Positions 57,779 through 64,000 of a DNA stretch of 64,000 bases are shown here, piece after piece. The first letter of the stretch is position 1. Every line of letters begins with the position of its first letter. The position numbers were made by a program, and so were the translations under genes. The stretch is from Syncephalis fuscata. Its lineage: Eukaryota > Zoopagomycota > Zoopagomycetes > Zoopagales > Piptocephalidaceae. The stretch lies in NCBI GenBank assembly GCA_025786725.1, contig JAHLTZ010000002.1:248001-312000 (forward strand). The letters run 5' to 3'. Below the pieces are notes generated by a model that saw only the letters and a program-made list of their open reading frames with translations, did not search any database and was not told the origin of the DNA.

Positions 57779-59322
57779 TTAAAAAGAGGTGTGATGCATT
57801 TTTTCTTTAAACTCTTTAATCTTTATAATTATATTGAGATCATTACTAAACTGTTTCAATGGTATACTTTTCCTTATTTGATTTTTTATGAAAATGATTC
57901 TATGCGTGATAATACTGAGCTCGACCTGTGTAATGTCTATTATTTCTTTGCAATTGCTTCGATCCTTATTTAAACCGTTTAACATTATGCCAGGCATATT
58001 ACAAAAAATACTGGTTCTTTCAACCATTAATTCATATCTTGCTACATAAAGTGCCAGGTTAATTGCTACATCTTTGAAAGTAGTATTATTTGCCTTGTTG
58101 AATTCCATTTCACATTTTTCTAACTCTTTTTCTTTTTTTCGATAGTTGTTTTTCAGCTTCTTTTCTTTCTTCTGACAGTTGTCTTTGATTTCCTTTTGTT
58201 TTTTTGCGATAGTCATGTTCTAGTTGTTTTTCTTTTTTCTGATGATTATTTACTATTTTATTTTGTTTTTCTTGATAATCGTTTTCTAGTTTCTCTTCTT
58301 TTTTTCGGTAATTAAATTCTGTTTTCTTTAGCTCTTCCTGTTCTTTTTTAACTGTTCTTCCTGCTTCTTAGTCTTGTTCCCCAATACATCAACTTTACTT
58401 TGTAGTTGTATATTCTTTCTGAAAAACGTCGTGTTGATGTTTTTTGTTTTGTTTAGTTCATTACGTAGCTGTATGTTTTCTATATACAATTTGCTGATTT
58501 TCTCGGCAATATAATATTGATTAAAATCTATTAAATTATATAAGTTTAATATAAATATAAATATTTATTTCCTGGCCTTGTTTTGCATCGTCTGTTGTAA
58601 TTTCTATCAACAAAGTTGTAGTTTCTTTTGCTGCTGCTTCATTTAATTGATCCGGTCTTTCAGAACTATTTTGAACAACGCTAACATCAAAGTGATTTTC
58701 GAGATAGCTACAAAGACCATCTACATCCAACTGCCATATAATAAGCTGAAATGACAGCTATATTGTACAAATATCTTACCTTCATTGCATAAAACTTAAT
58801 AGAAAATAAACCAATAATATTGTGTAACAAATCTCAAGTTATCTCAAGTTATTCAAAACAAATAAATGTGTTTTTATCAAGTGGATTAGCAATAGGTTAA
58901 ATATTGATTTTTTTAAAATAAATAAAAAAGCTTTTAAAAATAAAGAAACTATAGAATCTCCTCCTTACCTACACATTATTTATGCCAGTGTATGAATTTA
59001 TGATTAACGTATTTTATTTGTATTAACAAAAATATAGCTTACAAAAAAAGAAGAATTTTTTTAAAAACATAGATTAACTGGCATCTACAGTTAGAATGAG
59101 AAATTGAATTAAAAAAAACAGAGCTAAGCATACAATTCATAGTGAGCTATATCACCAGCTACAATTATACCAAACATAACATTAATATCAATATGTATAA
59201 ACATATCTAAAGTTGTAAACTATTACGTAATACTATAGGGTTGAGTCAACTAAACAAATGACTAATATAATTGTTAAAATGGCGAGTGTGAGTGTGATTG
59301 TAATAAATATAACTAATATTGG
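57775..59322. repeat. Segmental duplication, copy B
   Basis: Partner of 50380-52017, same orientation, about 7.3 kb apart. It includes the coiled-coil gene and roughly 540 bp upstream of it. Confidence 0.75.
57779..58785 (-). CDS. Coiled-coil protein with 11-residue repeats, copy B (frame breaks)
   Basis: A six-base first exon, ATGAAG (58780-58785, donor GTAAGA), joins at 58730 to LDVDGLCSYLENHFDVSVVQ. An Ile/Lys/Asn-rich helix follows (YYIAEKISKLYIENIQLRNE). Next comes a run of about six 11-residue units (YRKKEEKLEND, YQEKQNKIVNN, HQKKEKQLEHD, YRKKQKEIKDN, CQKKEKKLKNN, YRKKEKELEKC), then a C-terminal helical domain (LALYVARYELMVERTSIF) ending at 57779. The 11-residue period predicts a hendecad coiled coil. 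The frame shifts near 58350 and 58207, both in poly-A runs, and the region between exon 2 and the coiled coil lacks a clear donor. It may be a pseudogene or carry sequence errors. Family unknown. Confidence 0.5.
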
Positions 59323-59812
59323 TAGAAATAGCAATATAAAATGATATTCATAAAAAACATATACTTATATAATCATAATAGCAATAATAAACATTTAATT
59401 ATAAATATTTTAATGATTAATGACAGTCACTACTTATCATTATGCTTAATAGAAAGAATGTTTAATTTAAATGTGCGAGTATTAAGGTCATTTGATCCAC
59501 AAATTTTTGTAGAATAATATAATCATATTTTTGAATTTCTTCGACCTATGCCAAAAGTCGTATAGATTGGCACACGAATGGCATTTAGAAGGGAATGGTG
59601 CAATGCTTTTACATAAAGTATTAATTATATCATGCAAAGTTAGTAGAACTCAAACCATGCCATGTGCATATTTAAACTGGCTTTCGACAGCGTGACATCT
59701 ATTTTAAAATCACAAATAAATTGCATGTTTTTTGCTAACTCACCACTATACTCCTTTTCTCAATTGATTTTGTAGATATTTAATATCGTTTATAATCTTA
59801 AATTATTAATGC
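59323..59812. other. AT-rich intergenic
   Basis: Nothing recognised between the duplicated block and the dehydrogenase relic. Confidence 0.5.
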
Positions 59813-60840
59813 CAATAAGAGTTGGTTCAGCAGAGAATCTACTAATCAACAAGTAGCAGACTTGGCCGGCAAGTTAGAAACGCCAAAATAAATTGATGTG
59901 CTATCAAGCAATCAATCTTACATTTACAGGTTTCAGCCGTTACTGGTGCTAACACAGGCATAGAATACAATATTGCACTGGATTTGGCTCGACATGGAAG
60001 TCGAGGGTATTTTGCGTGCCGCAGTAAAGGTCGTGCCTTGGCTGCCATTGAACAGCTGAATGAGGATCTTAAGCAAAACGCAGCTGAAGTTAAACTGCCA
60101 GATATCCACTTTTTGCATCTCAATCTTGCTAATCTTAAACAAGTGGATATTGCTGCAAAAAAGCTTTTAGAAGTCGAGCCTTGCATCAACATCCTTGTTA
60201 ATAATACTGGTATTTCGATGGTACCGTTACACTGGCTGACAATGGTATCGAATTGCGCTTTGCCGTCAACTATTTGGGGCCAGCGCTGTTTACACAGCGT
60301 TTATCTTCTACTATTGAAAGCAGCCGCACAGCTGAAGAGCCTTCTTACATTGTGTTTACGTCAAGCACGATGCATCAATAAACCTATACCAATGGTATTC
60401 GACTTACCATAGCCAAGGTTAATAATAAGAATCATACAACACCATTAAGGCATATGGCCACTCCAAATTAGCTTGCATTCTAACAGCAAATTATTTTGCA
60501 AAGAGGTAGCCAAGAATGGCAAACCAACCGTGCTAGCCAACTCACTGCATCCAGGCGTAGTTAGGTCAGAAATTGGACGAAACGGATATAATTCTCTTGG
60601 CTGAATTGGAATCTGTTGTTTAGTATATTTTTCTTTTGCTCAGGCCTTTCTACGGCGGATGGCGCGCTACTTCCCTCTATGTCATCACATCAGATGAAGT
60701 TAGAAAGAAAGGCTACAACGGCCAATATTTTGTTCCTTATGGAAAACTAGCCACATCATCCCAGTATGTTCAAAGCACCGAATTAAATGATAAGCTGTAG
60801 GCATTTACACAATCAATTATTGGTGAAAAGTTAAACTAAG
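59813..60840 (+). pseudogene. Short-chain dehydrogenase/reductase relic (retinol-dehydrogenase-like)
   Basis: Pieces in order: SWFSRESTNQQVADLAGK (first exon), VTGANTGIEYNIALDLARHG (cofactor loop, where the family TGxxxGxG has become TGxxxGxE), YFACRSKGRALAAIEQL, HFLHLNLANLKQVD, INILVNNTGI (family NNAGI), FAVNYLGPALFTQRL, the active-site YGHSK, LANSLHPGVVRSEIGRN and FYGGWRATSLYVITSDEVRK. Reading needs several frame changes (near 59930, 60222 and after 60380) and meets in-frame stops, one close to the end. The glycine-to-glutamate change would also impair NAD(P) binding. It is a dead copy of an SDR with its intron positions still visible. Confidence 0.75.
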
Positions 60841-61492
60841 TGCAACCAAATAGTCTGACTTTAATACAATAAATATTGTTATTAGTATGATATTATCATT
60901 ATGCAGTTGCTATCATGTAACTTGTATTTTTGTTTAATTATTAAGGCCAGAAAATAACCTACTGTATTTTAAGTTTATAAATGCTAATACTGATATTTCA
61001 TTTAATAAATAGTTAAGCACAGTGGTTGCAATATAATGATTTAATTACAAAAATAGTAATTACGATTATATTGTTTTTATATGTAATCATTTTATTTTGA
61101 CAGCTGTCATATCAATGAATGTGGATAGTGTAACGTCAAAGGTTACGTCACTCAATTACAAAATTTTATTGATGATTTTTGGTATAACATTCATTAATAT
61201 ATATACTCTTATATTCAATTAGCTATAAAATTACTTTACGCTTTAGATACAATAAAATACGGGCATTCGTGATATTAAATATTGTACCATATTATAGCAT
61301 ATTTTTACACTAATAGATTATTCATATTGACTCATCATCAGCATGACGTTGCAACCGTACATGTTATGCCGACGTTGGTGTAACGCTAAACACGAGGTTT
61401 ACCAGAGTGAACATTGCCTTTGAAAAGAAATGGATTATCAAGGAATTGAGTCCAACTGCTCTTTTTACTGTTTATTCGTTGGTTACTGCAAT
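60841..61492. other. AT-rich promoter region of UGT
   Basis: No gene recognised. In-frame codons extend upstream of the chosen UGT start to ATG 61430. Confidence 0.5.
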
Positions 61493-63299
61493 ATGCTTTG
61501 TAAAAAGTTGCTATTTTGTTTTCTTGCACTTAGTTGTATATTGTGTTCTAAGTCAGCGTATATATCCGCTAAAAACGTAAATGCACCAACCAAGCAGAAT
61601 ACTTCTGGGCCAACACCCGCCAGCTTCGGCAGCCGTCCGTTGAATGTTCTTATTAGCACTGCGATGGGCACCAAGTCCCATGCAGCGCCCCAGCTATCTA
61701 TAGGTGATGTCCTGGCTGCACGCGGCCATAAAGTAGCATTTGCTGGCTACAACGATACGTTAGCTTCGTGGCTGAAGGACCATCCTATGTTACGTCCTGT
61801 AGATATGGGCGCCAATCCAATGGATAAAGCTATGTTTTTAGAAATGTCTCGTCAGGCTTTATTTTCCGATGAAGAAATGAAATTAACGGACTTAATTAAT
61901 TGGGTGCTTGACATGCTCATGCAAAACTACGTTGAAAATGTTCAATTCTATCGTCAATGGATTCGTGACAACTCGGCTGACGTGATCATATGCGACTTTA
62001 GCAATCCTGCTTGTGTTGATGCTGCACATGATGTTGGCTGTCCGTTTGTCATTACCGTACATATGTTGGGAACATATGGTAAGTGTATTAGAAAGAATGT
62101 AATTATATGTAACAATGTAATATCTAGGCCATGGGGTGCAACCTTATATACCAAACAACATGCAGCCTATGCCGCCCACATATGAGAATGTAGGCTTTAT
62201 TGATCGTCTATACGACAAAATTATTTTGCCTGGAAAAGTATTTTTTGCTATAAAAGAAATTTTGAAAAAAAGAGAGGTCACAATGTCCAAGGCAGGTATT
62301 GCACCATACAGTGGATTCGCGGATCTTTGGAGGCACGGATTTATATTGGTTAATAGCTTTATTGGCTTTGAGGTAATGGCACGATTGCGCTTTTAATAAT
62401 ACCTAATGATGTTTGTGTAGACGCCTCAACCTTTGCCATCCAACACATTTATGATTGGTCCGCACATATCAAATGCCGTTGAAGCACTGCCTGACGAGCT
62501 TGCCGAATTCTTGGATACCCATAAACGCACCGTTTATGTAGGATTTGGGACTGCCTCTGTTTTGCCAATTCATCGTGTTTCAAAAATACTTTATTCATTG
62601 CTTGCTGCTCATAGAGATGGTCTGCTTGACGGTGTTATCTGGGGATTAGTGCGGACAGCTGATAACAAAGAATCGATACCGCAAACAATTACCATTGATG
62701 GTGTCGACCATAGTGTTGAGGATATGCGTTCTGGAAAGCATCCAGTAATTCGTCTGCTTGATAATGCACCACAGCGTGCTGTATTAGCGCATCCATCTAC
62801 TCAGCTGTTTGTTACACACTGCGGCATTAGCTCTATTTACGAAACACTTTACGCTGGAGTGCCAGTTCTTGGCCTTCCAGGCTTTGGTGATCAAATAATC
62901 AATGCAAACAAAATGGCTGAACACAAAGCAGGTTTATGGCTGTCTAAGAAGGAGATTAGCCATGACACTTTGAGCGATGCCTTCCATCGACTACTGTCAC
63001 CTGGATCGGAGGAAGCTAAAGAGATCCGTACCAACATTAACCGTCTTCAGCGTATGTTTCATATGGCTAATCGTGATCACAATCGTGGTGCTGATCTTGT
63101 TGAGCTGGCCGCCATCCCCGGTGCTATTCTAGCGCACGAAAGTGCGGATTTCCGCATGCCATGGTGGAAAGCCGGCAACTATGATCTATACGCCTTTATA
63201 CTTTTAATTGTTGCTACATCAATCTATCTGTTTGTTTCTGTCGTGAGATATGGATTTGGTATACTGCGTCTTAAGCAGAAGAAACAAAAGCAAGCCTAA
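61493..63299 (+). CDS. UDP-glycosyltransferase, ER membrane type (GT1)
   Basis: Transfers a sugar from a UDP-sugar to a lipid or small-molecule acceptor, probably in the ER lumen. Three exons (to 62078, 62128-62372, 62421-63299). The start at 61493 is preferred because it opens a signal peptide (MLCKKLLFCFLALSCILCS), giving 569 aa; the in-frame ATG at 61430 would add 21 residues. The N-terminal acceptor domain begins NVLISTAMGTKSHAAPQLSI. The C-terminal domain has the UGT signature: LDNAPQRAVLAHPSTQLFVT, HCGISSIYET and PGFGDQIINANKM. One membrane helix near the C-terminus (YAFILLIVATSIYLFVSVV) and a Lys-rich cytoplasmic tail fit a type I ER protein. It is intact, unlike its paralogue at 2165-3977. 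Substrate unknown. Confidence 0.9.
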
Positions 63300-64000
63300 A
63301 GTGTTTTGATTTGAGATTAAAAGTACTGTAAGCTAATAAAACGCAGCTTATGGTACCAAATAAAACAGCAACATTTTATTTGTTAAAATCAAAATTATTA
63401 CTATTTGCAATTAATGAACCAAACAAACTGTTTATTTGTCTACTCAATTTGCTATTACCTTATTATAGCCATTAATTTTCCATTAAACAATATTCTATTA
63501 TTGGCTGCAATGTTATCCAGTTTAAATGTATTCATCTGCTTCAACAGTTATCGCACTTGGTGTTAATCACATGCACAACCTGTTTACTTTTAATCTTTAT
63601 TACGATTTTCGCTATTTAAAGGTAATAGTTTATACATTTTATAAAAACGAGACTTATATTGTTATGTTTCTAATTTTTAAATTGCAAATTAGATGGCCAA
63701 GCAACACCTTATCCTGGGGTTATTCCATACCGTTAATTACTGATGCCTATTAACACTTGCCTAACACTCAGAATACAATGCGTTTTTAGTCATACCATCA
63801 CAACATTATAATAATGCAAGCAAGGTAGTAACAATGGTTTATTTTTAGATCCTTTAATCAATACAATGGCTTTATATTTTGTTGTAATAATAATCTGCTA
63901 TATACATTTAACAATGCTTAGCCAATAGATAATAGTTATTTAGTCTATTTATAACAAAGTGATATTGTATAAACATAAATATGCTATAACTTTATTATTA
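63300..64000. other. AT-rich 3' flank
   Basis: No gene was recognised to the end of the window. 63692-63728 resembles 49600-49636. Confidence 0.5.

Noticed and set aside
1-64000. Search for tRNA genes, rRNA and CRISPR arrays
   Set aside because: No B-box/T-loop pattern in a foldable context, no rRNA core sequence and no regularly spaced repeats were seen by eye.

Overview
The window is AT-rich nuclear DNA from a fungus. Most genes are split by short (about 45-150 bp) GT-AG introns, plus two GC-AG introns. Fungal markers are a SUN-family cell-wall protein, an ATP-type PEP carboxykinase, a delta-12 fatty-acid desaturase, an Ipi3/WDR18 protein and ER-type UDP-glycosyltransferases. Dense introns, long AT-rich spacers and many gene relics suggest an early-diverging (Zoopagomycota- or Mucoromycota-like) lineage. 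That placement is inference; no rRNA or other taxonomic marker is present.

Layout. 0-7.5 kb is an accessory region: a clean but 5'-truncated cysteinyl-tRNA synthetase, a UDP-glycosyltransferase with four frameshifts, a SUN-family gene with one frameshift, and a 92-bp direct repeat at 1 and 5976. 9.7-10.9 kb holds a five-exon secreted-protein gene whose paralogue lies inverted at 28.9-30.0 kb. About 1 kb of the two copies is almost identical. Between them is a housekeeping block: an ABCC transporter (-), a UBE2C-type E2 (+), IPI3 (+), a foldback/MITE-like element and an ankyrin-repeat gene (+). 31.7-40.6 kb contains a gluconolactonase relic, an MFS transporter (+), a claudin/Sur7-like four-pass membrane protein (-), the desaturase (+) and RCC1 (-). 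42.0-46.2 kb is a recent Gag-PR-RT-RNase H retroelement with no integrase; its 209-bp terminal repeats overlap both ends of its ORF. 46.8-56.1 kb holds TAF11 (-), a tail-anchored orphan ORF, PEP carboxykinase (+) and a small secreted peptide (-). A coiled-coil gene and its upstream region occur twice in the same orientation (50.4-52.0 and 57.8-59.3 kb). The window ends with a dead short-chain dehydrogenase and an intact UDP-glycosyltransferase.

Functionally, a core of cell-cycle, transcription and ribosome-biogenesis genes (UBE2C, RCC1, TAF11, IPI3) and central metabolism (PCK, desaturase) is interleaved with fast-changing accessory material: secreted proteins, glycosyltransferases, retroelement and gene fragments. 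Isolated one-base losses occur even in well-conserved genes (ABC transporter, IPI3), so some frameshifts may be assembly errors rather than pseudogenisation. No tRNA, rRNA or CRISPR was seen.
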